Assembly: GCA_947179485.1 (NCBI GenBank)
Contig: OX359245.1
Location: forward strand, 48,409,067 to 48,473,066
DNA length: 64,000 bases
DNA from: Allacma fusca
Lineage: Eukaryota; Arthropoda; Collembola; Symphypleona; Sminthuridae
Direction of reading: 5' to 3'
In this document: positions 46,394-56,130 of the stretch, one piece after another
Position numbering within the stretch: the first letter of the stretch is position 1
How the letters are laid out: each line of letters begins with the position of its first letter
The notes under the pieces: model-generated
Databases searched by the model: none
The model's input: the letters and a program-made list of their open reading frames with translations, nothing else
What the model was told of the DNA's origin: nothing
Position numbers and translations under genes: made by a program

Positions 46394-47463
46394 AAAGGGT
46401 TGGTATACCTCTTTTCGTGTATCAACTGGTTTTCATTTATATAACAATTTTAATGATATTCAGGTTGATTTTGTGGTAATCAGAGACTCGGTGTTAACTT
46501 ACACAAGTAATTGAGGTATTTACTCGTAACATTTTTTGAAAAAGTAGTGGAATCCGAATATGAGGGAATGGAGCTTGAACATTGTAAAAGGGATGAATAA
46601 TGACGATTATAATTTTATGAATATTATATGAAAGTTGACCCGGGAATGAACTTAATTTTCCTTTCTCAATTCCTTATCCTACACATTCCTGAATAAATCT
46701 CCAGGGACTAATGAAGTTTATATTAAATAATTACAAAGAAAAATTGTAATTTTGGGATAGTTCATTAGAGGCTAAAATACCATAGTAGGAATATTTAAAA
46801 TTTAAATGTGATAGGACAAAACACACACAAACAAAATTATACACACACTTTAAAACATTTCTTCAACATATCTAGGACACCATACACATGGCTGAATCAA
46901 GGGCCAGAGTCGTAGCCTGATTTTAACGCTATATTTTCATTTCCACATATTTCCCTATTTATGATTTCCCTTCTACCTTTCTCCATAATTTCTTGAAGAT
47001 TGGAGTCCAGAATCGTTGGTGATGGGCCTGCTAAAAGTTATGGGGAGCTAGAATGTGACTAATATGCCTATCCACCTTATCACTTCTAAATCCTAAAATA
47101 GCTGTTAGGACCCTCAAGTTTAAATATATTAAAACCTTTAGAATTCTTATCCTAATTCTACAGCTGTTTCAAGACCAGGACAAAGCGACCCACAAATATT
47201 ATCTCCAATTTATTTTGCAATTTCAATTATTCAAACTTTTCAATAGTCTGATATTTCATTTAGGAGATAATTGTGGGGTCAAAATTCTTAAAGTTCTAAA
47301 ACCATATCTCATTCTTCGACTCCATCCTCAGTCGTGGTCTCCAACTCCAGTAATAAGGTCTCTTTCTGTTCTCCTAATAAGTTTTTCTGTCATCAATTGA
47401 TTCCTTTTGGACTTCTTCCTACTTGATTCTGTACTCGATCTGTTTGGTTAAGTCGCCCGTATT
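46394..47463 (+). other. Spacer between the two genes of the LTR-bounded element
   Basis: About 1.1 kb without a supported frame; the frame at 47215-47400 has no features. The stretch 46820-46870 is rich in ACACAC. The sequence just before 47464 may be the 5' untranslated exon of the BTB gene. Confidence 0.4.
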
Positions 47464-47584
47464 GTAAGTTATTTTTGCAACGTAACACAACTTCGAAAGT
47501 TAGTGTAATTGTGTAGTGGTGCACACTTTGGAGTGATTTTGAGGGTCTGACAAAAGCAAAATGTATTTGCTAATTATTTTGTAG
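47464..47584 (+). other. Putative 5' UTR intron of the BTB gene
   Basis: A strong donor GTAAGTTATT starts at 47464. A good acceptor (CTAATTATTTTGTAG) ends at 47584, nine bases before the ATG at 47594. The 121-bp length suits an invertebrate intron. Prediction from sequence only. Confidence 0.45.
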
Positions 47585-47593
47585 CTATTAATC

Positions 47594-48571
47594 ATGGCCC
47601 AACAGCTTTTATGGAAGGGAAAGAAAATCTTGCCATCCAGAATTGGTAACCGAGTCGTACGAGACCAGATCGTTTTTTCTCATACACTTTCCTCGACCGA
47701 CAATACCGATTCCCCCATACTTCAAAGACTTCTCCACGAGACTCAAGATAATCTAGTTTCCTTGATTCCCACAGAGCATCTTCTCCACAAATACCGTAAT
47801 GAATGGTTTGAGTATTATTTACTCTTAACAGACTCTGATTCGCATCATTTGCTGGGGATCAAAATCTTTGACACCCGCACCACGGTATCCATTGACGAGG
47901 AGTATACTACGGCTTCTTTAATTCAAGATTTAAACAACCTCCGCAACCACACCCCACATTCGGGATGGCCAAGATTCTTGATTTTAACCAGAATCTTCAC
48001 ATTGAAGCCTCATACTCTCCCCGACACTTTTTGCTTCTCCTGTGCCACTGTGGAACATTTTCTAAACGAATTCCCCAAAAATGTCTCCAAATCTTCAATA
48101 TCCCCTGTTACTTCTGAAGGAAAATTAGACCAAGTTCAAGTCCACATCGCTAAGGCTGAGACGTTATTGGAGAAAATGAAGCATGCAGCTTCCCACCTAA
48201 CTCCACGGGCTTTGTTTGCTGCGTCATTTACCGAGGGTTCCGATACCCCAACGCCCAATCATCAGCTCTACCTAAATGAGTCATGGCTGAAGGCCACGCC
48301 ATTTCGAATTTTAATGGGCAACCAAATCCCAGACATCAAGATCACTGTTGCTGGTGGACACTTCAAATTATTCCACAAATTAGTCCTTGTTGCTTCATCA
48401 CCCGCAATGGCTTTACATTTTGAACGTCTCCCCATGCGTTCTCTCCATCCTTCCTCTCCAATCCTACTTGTCAACTTTGAACTTTATTCCTTTAACACAG
48501 TTAATTCTATTTTTGTGTCAACCAATAACGTTCTTGTCCTATTCACTAAACGTTTGTGCCTTTGTTACTAA
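47594..48571 (+). CDS. 325-residue protein with a partial BTB/POZ domain
   Basis: The frame runs from ATG (context ATCATGG) to TAA. Residues 1-165 are a globular-looking region I do not recognise, with WFEYYLLLTDSDSHH near 71-85 and an FCFSC at 146-150. Residues 175-200 look helical (KLDQVQVHIAKAETLLEKM). Residues 245-276 (PDIKITVAGGHFKLFHKLVL, then ASSPAMALHF) match the first strands and helices of a BTB/POZ domain: Asp at the start, V-x-G-G, the HK-L-V-L turn and a Ser-Pro before the next helix. BTB domains dimerise and often recruit cullin-3. After residue 276 the match ends abruptly and the chain turns hydrophobic, so the domain lacks its second half; a missed intron, a frameshift or truncation could explain it. 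Codon use is less AT-biased than the surroundings. It may be a captured host gene piece inside the LTR-bounded element. Confidence 0.6.
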   Translation: MAQQLLWKGKKILPSRIGNRVVRDQIVFSHTLSSTDNTDSPILQRLLHETQDNLVSLIPTEHLLHKYRNEWFEYYLLLTDSDSHHLLGIKIFDTRTTVSIDEEYTTASLIQDLNNLRNHTPHSGWPRFLILTRIFTLKPHTLPDTFCFSCATVEHFLNEFPKNVSKSSISPVTSEGKLDQVQVHIAKAETLLEKMKHAASHLTPRALFAASFTEGSDTPTPNHQLYLNESWLKATPFRILMGNQIPDIKITVAGGHFKLFHKLVLVASSPAMALHFERLPMRSLHPSSPILLVNFELYSFNTVNSIFVSTNNVLVLFTKRLCLCY

Positions 48572-48915
48572 TTTCACTCAATGTTCGGTCATTTTTGTGT
48601 GCCTATATAAGCACTCGCTTCCTTTCCTTAGTCTCATTCCACAAACGCTCCTGGTGTAAACCATTACTGCTACAACTAATATTACTCTGATTAATCTCGT
48701 TACCTCCATAATCTTTCTCTACAATTTTTAGAGAATTTTTGTACTTTATTTGGGTAGGTACATCACCGAATCACCTCTGACTACACAAATATGTTTTCCC
48801 TACTCCCACATTTTAAAGGCATGGGCTGGTGTGGATATTTTGTGTTAGGAAATAATTACATTTACTTATAAAATAATTTCCTGTTTTTTTTGTTTGTTGT
48901 ATTACATACCCAAAT
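48572..48915 (+). other. Spacer after the BTB frame
   Basis: No supported frame. The frame at 48387-48659 overlaps the BTB gene in another phase and is a shadow. No continuation of the BTB domain was found in any phase here. Confidence 0.4.
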
Positions 48916-49269
48916 ATGGCTGCTATGGTACCAGGAACACCACCTCAACTCACACAGGCGGATCTCGAACTGATCCAGTCCAAGACATAAATCATTCACC
49001 ACCTCATCATGACTACACAATGGTTCATGTGTGTCGCTCAGTGTGATGAATTCATCGAACTTATCAAGACGTATTTGATGGGACACATTGGAAATCACAC
49101 TTCCTATTCTCATTCTCCCCCTGCGGATCCACTCCTGCCATTGCAGACACTAATCTGCTCCCTCTCTCAAGTCTCCACTCGACGGGCGGAATTAATTATT
49201 TTACGTTAAATATACCACCGTCTTCGATCCATTCGTCATCGTGCTCATTTCATGTTGAATCAAGAATAA
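48916..49269 (+). pseudogene. Broken reading frame, unknown, two in-frame TAA
   Basis: From ATG at 48916 the phase stays coding-like to TAA at 49267 but is interrupted by TAA at 48988 and 49207. Pieces read MAAMVPGTPPQLTQADLELI, a Cys/Trp-containing middle (TTQWFMCVAQCDEFIELIK) and a basic end (RLRSIRHRAHFMLNQE). No family recognised. It lies just upstream of the 3' LTR, where the last gene of an LTR element would end. Confidence 0.35.
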
Positions 49270-49439
49270 TTATGTCTGTCTTATGATTTGTGTTGTTGTG
49301 AGTTTTTTAGATTTTCCGTTGGGGCCATCTTGAGTCCTACTTATAACTATTTTGTTTATGGATATGTATATCTATATGTATGTGAACTACATATGTAATT
49401 ACCCGCCTGTACTTGAACTGGGGACAGTTCAAATCCCCT

Positions 49440-49452
49440 GGTGGGGGGATAG
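49440..49452 (+). promoter_or_regulatory. Polypurine tract
   Basis: GGTGGGGGGATAG, almost all purine, sits directly against the TG start of the 3' LTR, exactly where the plus-strand primer of an LTR retrotransposon is expected. Confidence 0.7.
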
Positions 49453-49837
49453 TGTGAGATGAGTATCTCACATCCTTATGGGATGTACCCATAATATATA
49501 TTTATATCATATAGTTAAGGGGAAGTGGGGGTGATTGGAACTGGGAGTTCCAAAACCTCCTCCACTCCAGGTTTAGTCCTGCTGGACCATTGATATATTA
49601 ATAAAGAGGGAAGTAGTGGATTGACTCACGAAGAACACACATCTCTTCCGCTCTTACTCCTCTCATAAAACTTAGACTAATAAATATCTTCGAGACTTTA
49701 AAAAATATCTTAAAGCCACATAAAAATATATTGGATTCTCTTAAAGAACTACGATCAATCTTCATAATCTCATAAAAAGCTACATTTAATTTTAAGATTA
49801 GTTATTAGTTCTTAGAGTAGGACTGTCACATCTGACA
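49453..49837 (+). mobile_element. 3' LTR, 385 bp
   Basis: It starts TGTGAGATGAG and ends TCTGACA, so it has TG...CA ends, preceded by a polypurine tract. An early inverted pair TGTGAGAT/ATCTCACA is at 49453-49472. TATATTAATAAAGA at 49593-49606 could provide TATA or polyadenylation signals. The D repeat resumes at 49838 (AACACCTCAGTGCC). A full 5' partner is absent. Confidence 0.75.
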
Positions 49838-50419
49838 ACACCTCAGTGCCCCACCTTGACAATTATTTAAAAAGGCGTGAAAGTTTGAAATTTTAGAATG
49901 GCTCAATAATTGTCTTTTCTTCATTTTATTCGTTGATTTGTTTCTTCCATTTTCATCCAATTTTAAAATATATTCTAGTAGCAAAATGTTATAAAAAGCA
50001 GCGATATTTTTCAACTGAAATTCCGAAATAATATGATTGATCGACTTATTTTACTCACCTTGATTTAAAAAATAGAGGCTTCCTTTCGGAAATTATGAAG
50101 CTACGTCTCAAATTTTTGGCGGACATTTTGTCCGATAGAAAACGATTATTTGAGAATTCTATCATGATCCAGTTATGAGAGATTTAATATGAGGCCATGA
50201 ACATTTTGACGGCAATTTTTCGTACCTAAATACTCCTGTTGCGCGTACCTCTGAGTCCTTGAAATTTTCTTGAAAACTAAGGTAATCAATCATTCTGTCG
50301 TAATTTGGGATTTAATTGAATTCAATTAAAAATTGTCGACAAAAATCCTGGCGTTGCCTAATTCGTTTTAATCGTATAGGTTACTAAATATAGGAACGTC
50401 GATTATATACATATATTAT

Positions 50420-50457
<38 letters not shown>
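49838..50457. repeat. Array segment D, copy 3, right part, and AT microsatellite
   Basis: It matches 5905-6420 and 21583-22046, with GAAATTATGAAGCTACGTCT near 50088. It ends in an (AT)n tract at about 50423-50457, the same D-H junction that holds the Helitron in copy 1. Confidence 0.8.
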
Positions 50458-50460
<3 letters not shown>

Positions 50461-51269
50461 GCATGAGCTGAACGATATAACGATACGATATATCGGTCCA
50501 TATCGTACATTTTTAAGCAACGATATGTCCCGATATTTCTCGCAATTTTAAAGCGATATATCGGTTAATTTTAATATCGTACACAGGAAGTTTAATTTTC
50601 AAAAATGCCACCCTGTGTCCATCTTACTAGTTTTTTAAGTAAAGGAATCAATCTATCACGGAATGTGAAACGTTACAAATGTCATTGAAAACGTCTGTGC
50701 AAAACGGGTAAAACTCGAGCATTTTAAAAATACTTGTCCGAATTCGAAGTTAGAACTGTAGTAATAAAAAAAACAAAGTCCTTGTTTGTAGTAAACAAGC
50801 ATTTTCAAACTTAGGTTGCTTGAGCTGGCCGATAGTGGTTGGACATATTCAATTCTGTGTCGGAAAATTGTGATTCAATTCAAGACCAAACTGAACCGAT
50901 TGGTTCAGTTTGAATTGAACGGAATCATTTAACTTAAATTATTGAAGTTCAAACGATCCACCGTTTACAAGCTCTCCAGTTCCTAATATGAAAAAATCTA
51001 GGGCATGTCATAAGTGAAGTATTACAGGTCTTACAGTTCAATCTTTCAAGGAATTTGATTTTACAGGCTGTTTTAGGGAGAATAAATTACAAATATTGAA
51101 TATTCTGCAAAACTACATTAAATCTGATAGAGTTTCATCAAAATTAGTATATTGTTTTAAATTTAATCAAATACCGATATATCGTTCATGGATATCGGTA
51201 TCGTGATTTTTCTTGTTAACGATACCGATATTAACGATATTTTAAAATTGAACGATACGCTCATGCCTA
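50458..51269 (+). mobile_element. hAT-type element, 812 bp, with a nested hAT fragment
   Basis: Ends TTGGCATGAGC (50458-50468) and, reversed, TAGGCATGAGC (51259-51269) differ at one base. ATATATAT lies on both sides but within an AT tract, so the duplication is uninformative. CGATATATCG-type repeats fill both ends. About 50605-50740 in the forward direction reads CVHLTSFLSK, then YKCH and a LCKTGKTRAF stretch with two stops, faintly like a decayed BED zinc finger. TAGTGGTTGGACATATTCAA at 50833 and the pentamer-rich stretch after it resemble the left end of the 32418 element. Confidence 0.75.
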
Positions 51270-52715
51270 ATATATATATGCCCGCTAAGCTGAATATGCC
51301 CAAAATGTACGCCAACGTGCCATATTTTTTTTATTGGCACATTGGTAAAAAACCCTGAATTTGAGAATTTTCTACAGGGCATATTCGGAATTTGGGGCAT
51401 TTTCAATCGTGAATATTAAGCATTTCTGGTAGTTAAAACTCATCAATACAGTCAAGCCAAAAACGCCACTCATCAAAATAAAAACTTCAAACTTAACTAA
51501 AAAACATGGAATTTTTTTTAAATATATTTTATTTCAGCAGATACTTGATGTGTATCATAAAGTCACTTTATATTGAACCGACGAAAGTAATTATGTTGCA
51601 TTTTGTATAAAGTTAATCACAAGACTCGAGTTCTTTTCACTTGTATGGTTCTTCAATGATAAATGCGTCCTCAAAATATCATCCCCATCATTTATGAATT
51701 TAGTGAATTTAATTAAACATTTTCGATAAAAACCCTGACGTAGCGTAATTTGTTTGAATCGAATATTTTAATAAATATATGCTAAATGTTATCAAAGAAA
51801 TTTTAATGAACTTATTTTACAAATGTCTTAAATCAAGGCAGAATTAACATGTCTTTCAAAGATAAATTTCAAGCGAAGGAGGATAGAAAGGAATTAATAT
51901 CTCTGCCCCAAATAACTGTATTTATATTTTATTCAAACAAATCAGATTATAAAACAAGTAACGTTGAAATAAAGTACACACCTGAGGGATAATATAAAAT
52001 TTTTGAAACCCAAAGTTTCTAGCACAATTATTGCAACATTTCCTGTAAACATCATTACTATGGACCAATATTGGAAGTGACAGGGGTAAGAATTGTTTGA
52101 CCACTTTAGTAGACTTTTCCTTGCTACGTTGAGAAATTTGCGGACACAATTGGGAAACATTCAAAGCAAGGTTGAGGACATTGTTGCAAGAGCAAACGTG
52201 ACAAAGACGCGTGAAGAACAACTCTATACTTGAGAATTTTTATTGAAGGCTCATAAATACTTACGAAAAGCAATGTTTGTATCAAATTTCTTGGGATTTA
52301 TTTGTATTTAATGCCAATTCCCTAACGGTCTCACAAGTTTAAAACGTGGGGAAAAGGTTTATTTTATTCGCTTTTATTTTAAATTTTTTTTTTATGTTCA
52401 GGTATATTTCAGAAATATTTCTGCATCTTACACATTTATTCCTGGCTTGTAATTTCATGAATGTTACTCAATTAATTGCGATAATGCATTCAAACGTAGG
52501 TTTTAAGTTATGAAAAAGTCCCAAGGAACTAAGCCACGAATTTTTCATATTTATGATGAAACATTTTCAAATTTTGAAATAAAAGCTTGACGCAAGTCAC
52601 GTTGGCTCAAAACAATTGTCACACTTCAGAGATAAACTCATAATGGAATTGAATGCTTTAAAAACAATGGGATTGATCTATGCATTTCCTTCATTTATTT
52701 AGGTTTAATTTCCTT
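51270..52715. repeat. Array segment H, copy 3
   Basis: It matches 7690-8830 and 22047-24200, with GTACGCCAACGTGCCATA near 51308. The two minus-strand frames at 51922-52221 overlap in different phases. The longer (99 residues, several Cys) has no partner in the other H copies, so I do not call it. Confidence 0.75.
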
Positions 52716-53540
52716 GAGCATTAAAGTACCTGCCACAATCAATATCTAGATTCTGCCAAATAAAAGTAAATAGTTAGAAGGTACTCCTAAATGTGTGCAC
52801 ATTCTACTGTCATTTTTACAACGAAAATTTATCCGAGATGATCTGTAATTAGAAATGCCGCAATACACCATTAAATGCTGTCAGTGGCGTCAAAGCTAAG
52901 CAAAACATTTGTTAACATTTGAGTTTCAATCAATTAGGGAATTCACTGGGGTAATAACGCGATTAATGATTGCAAATAATTTGTATTAAAATTACTGGTC
53001 AAATTATTAGTTATTCCAAAATTTGAAAGTTATCAACCACAGGATTTTAAAAAGTAAGGAGCATATTTTTCTCCTTCCCCAAACCTTGTACGATTGTATT
53101 TATAACTAAAAACATCTTTATCCCCAAATATTATGTACTTCTTGCTGGTTCATTTTAAATTTAAATAACAGATCAAACCTCCGCACACGCCCGCGGATAA
53201 CATCCATTTCCAATTGATAGCACCGAGTCTAGTGGCTCGATCCTCGAATATTAGGATTCTAATGCCTGATGATTTTTTTTCCAAATTGAATATCTTTTAA
53301 ATAATGACCTTTGCTTCTGAAATATAATTTCGTAAAATTATAATCTAATATTTCAGAACTTTAAATACACAACTTGCAATCTGTACTCCTGAACCAATAA
53401 AACACGTTTAAGGGAGAGAGTGAAGATTTAAAACCCTTTCATCATCTTCAAATTATAGTATTAAGATTTGAACATTGAATAAACACAAATGAAATTATGC
53501 AGAACAAGCCTAAGCAAAATATCAAGGGGCGTTGTAACTG
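52715..53540. repeat. Array segment C, copy 5
   Basis: Exact core AGTGGCGTCAAAGC at 52883. The right part matches 9060-9600. The minus-strand peptide block at 52720-52800 is frameshifted. Confidence 0.75.
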
Positions 53541-53828
53541 GCACGGTGTGCAGTGCAATTAGAAGTTGCTTCTAAGCCTATAAATTAGAATTTTCACACT
53601 GCGGAACAAAATTTCAAGTGGTGTCGTTGATTATTGACCTTAAACAAAGGATATTAATCACTTTTTCAGTTGGAAGTTTAAAACTTCAAACTGTTCCTAA
53701 TCACAATTTGTAGCAAAATGAGCACGGTGCAGAAAAGGTCGTTGATGAGTAACCTATTTAAAACAGTTGGCAAATTGCCAAATATTAGCAAAGTATTTTG
53801 ACGGGTTCAGCCCTTTTATAATTTCAGG

Positions 53829-54000
53829 TTGAATAATTTTGGAATAAAATAAATTAGTGTTTAAAACTAAATGCCAGGGCACTGCAATAATAATGGATAG
53901 CAAATTTTTGAAGTTTTGAAACATCTAAAAATAAATTTGCTGGGAAACGGGGAATCTAGATTTATTTTGTATGTCACATTCTTTGGGCTGGACTGGAGAC
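53829..54000 (-). pseudogene. Segment E minus-strand frame, copy with one stop
   Basis: Reading right to left: LSPVQPKECDIQNKSRFPVS, then QQIYF, TAG, MFQNFKNLLS, AVPWHLVLNTNLFYSK. It aligns codon by codon with 26734-26943, with an in-frame 9-bp insertion (NFK) and one stop. Unknown family. Confidence 0.4.
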
Positions 54001-54159
54001 AAAGGGAACATTACCGTAAAATTTTAAAAGTATTTAATGTCCTTGTCATTTCGATGTTGAGTGAGAAAATTAAAAACGTACTTTATATGAAATCAAAATG
54101 TCACGTGTAGACTTGCAACATTTCTAGCCTACGTTTGTGTATAAATTATTGAATGCATC

Positions 54160-54358
54160 ATCCTCTCTTCTAATTCGAGCGAGTGGATACTGTCCGCGAC
54201 AGTGACCGTGACCGTGATGGTAAGATTCAAATATTCGCGCGCTCTAGCTGTACAGACGACCATAGCTATGTGCAGCTAGCTATTGCATTTAACTACTTAC
54301 TGCATTTCCTAATTATATCTGCCTTTCTGAGCCAACAAATTCTTGCTGTGGACTGCTC
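54160..54358. mobile_element. Insert of about 200 bp, type unknown
   Basis: The paralogs at 9650-9680 and 61800-61830 read straight from GAATGCATCAT to TTATACAT; here a GC-richer block intervenes, starting CCTCTCTTC and ending GGACTGCTCG. CGAGC occurs at both ends in opposite senses. GTGACCGTGACCGTGA (54202-54217) is a short tandem. No clear target duplication. The frame at 54183-54404 is a by-product. Confidence 0.5.
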
Positions 54359-54879
54359 GTTTTATACATATTTATCAAGCGTCGGAAATATTGGATCAAA
54401 ATGACAAAATAATCTCGATGGTAAAGTTGACCCAACTGCACAAATTATTGTAATCGGCGTGTGAGCTGAACATTTTAAATACATTAAATGATTTTGTTTT
54501 TCATATCTTCTTCACGGATTTGTTTCTTTTAATTTAATTCAATTATTTTAAAATGCGTTATAGGGTGGGGTGATTTATTTTACTCACCTTTATTTCAGCG
54601 AATTCCCTTTCGGTAATTACCTTACTAATTTAACTCTTAAATTTATTATAGTTATTTTGACCCTTCAAAAAACTCTGATTTCAGAATGCTACTATAATCG
54701 AATCATGCGAGATTTAAGCAGAGATCGAATACTGCGTCCCTAAATAGTCCTTTAGGAGTACCTCCAGGTTCTTGAATGTTTCCTGAAAACAAATGTAATC
54801 TGTTAGTCTGTCGATATTTGGGAACTTTAATAAAAATTAATTGAATTCTCAAATTTAATTTTTCGAAGAAAAATCAATT

Positions 54880-56130
54880 TTGTATCCGAAATTTTCCAAA
54901 TATCTCAAATAATTTTCTTAATCTGCATTGTATATGCATAATTTTTTTATCGCAAATTTTTCCTACAGTATTGTCACAAAACACAAGTCGATCTCATTGT
55001 GGAAATATGCACGACGTGGTATCAGCGCTTAAAAGTTTATCTTTAATTAAAAATTCCAGGGTAAAATGTTGAATTTTAAATTTGTTCACATATTTAAGTT
55101 TACGGTTTGAAGTTAATGGTTGAATTCAATTGTAAAACATACGTAATGAATTGATTACTTTCCTGACACCAACTAATTGTATGTAACAGTTCATGAATAC
55201 TCAATATTAAATGCTTTCATAGTCTGCATTATGACTGCAAATATTTAGGATTCAAGTTACTGTAAATTTTCCTTGACATTTTTAAGGTGGTGCAACTTAT
55301 CAAAAAATTAATTCAATTTCCAGATATTTATCGTGCAATGTTATTGAAGAAATTAAACTAAAACTGCAGCAATCATTTGCACGCAAATAATTGACTCAAC
55401 AATTTTTGTTCAAGTAATATTTGCTGGAACTCGTTCATTTTCAATTTTAATTGGCCAGTTTAAGTTCTGCAATGATTATACATTGAAATATTTCTAGGAC
55501 AAAATTTGTAATTTCTATTTTTAAAATTTGTCATTTTTGTAGTTCTATTTCAACCGGCGATGAAGTTTTTAATTTTTAACAAGTATTTCATTCCTTCCTT
55601 TATTTTTCGAGTTCTCTTTTGTCATTTTCTTCTTCACAATGACATATCCGTTTGGTGTTTTTATATCTTCCAGGTTTCTGTGCGATTCTTTTGCACTTGC
55701 TATTTTTCCTTGAAAATCCAGCAATTGCCATAGTTTACAGATTTTGTTTTGCCTTTGTCTTTCATTAGCAGTTCCAGGACCATAAACTTCGACTTATCAG
55801 CATGATATCAGTTTGAAATGAATGTTCATAAAATTTTCTGCAATTGTGCTACTTCAAAGTATTTTAAGAGGCCGGAAACCCTCCAAAAAATGGCAAAATC
55901 AAAAGCTCTCCTTCTCCTCACCTTTCCTCTTGTAAGTGAATTTCCCCGACCTTGTCCTCTGTGTTTACTGGTCATGCCCACTATTCTCAATGCAGGTAAC
56001 TCCCTGTATAGCCCAGAAAAACTCGTACAGAAAACTTTCAGATTATTTATGAAAATTAAATTTGAGCAGGAATTAGAAATCTTAAAGATTTTCAGTTTTC
56101 CAAATTTTCAACTTTGCTCAACTCCTTGGA
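54880..56130. repeat. Array segments L and K
   Basis: About 54870-55390 is L (cf. 27640-28190). About 55440-56130 is K (cf. 33430-34360), including GGCAAAATCAAAAGCTCTCC at 55891. The forward frame at 55818-56156 (112 residues) covers the K part; in 34030-34360 the same phase is interrupted, so I do not call a gene. Confidence 0.65.

Larger units (their letters stand above)
42208..49837 (+). mobile_element. LTR-bounded composite element, 7.6 kb, 5' LTR mostly missing
   Basis: The insert splits D copy 3. The right end is a full LTR (49453-49837) preceded by a polypurine tract. The left end has only about 50 bases that could be LTR, ending in the same 16 bases as the 3' LTR (42244-42259 and 49822-49837, ACTGTCACATCTGACA), followed by a primer-binding-like site. 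About 27 bases of D present in copy 2 are missing at the junction, so the left side suffered a deletion or rearrangement. Inside lie a GC-richer leader, a possible intron, a broken Pro/Ser/Thr-rich gene, a BTB-bearing gene and a short broken frame. I find no reverse transcriptase, protease or integrase motif. The best reading is a non-autonomous LTR element carrying unrelated sequence; a host gene region flanked by a solo LTR is the alternative. Confidence 0.6.
53540..54880. repeat. Array segment E, copy 3
   Basis: Core variant AGTGGTGTCGTTG at 53617. It follows E copy 2 closely, with an extra 200-bp insert at 54160-54358. The forward frame at 53916-54110 is antisense to the conserved minus-strand frame. 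Confidence 0.75.

Noticed and set aside
49420..49452. tRNA-like T-arm (GGGGACAGTTCAAATCCCC)
   Set aside because: The loop has nine bases, there is no acceptor, D or anticodon arm around it, and the position is explained by the polypurine tract and LTR border.
42208..49837. Full autonomous retrovirus-like element
   Set aside because: I looked for reverse transcriptase (YxDD-type), protease and integrase signatures in the available frames and found none, and the 5' LTR is nearly absent.
51922..52221. 99-residue Cys-containing minus-strand frame
   Set aside because: It could suggest a zinc-binding protein, but it overlaps another frame and has no counterpart in the three other H copies.
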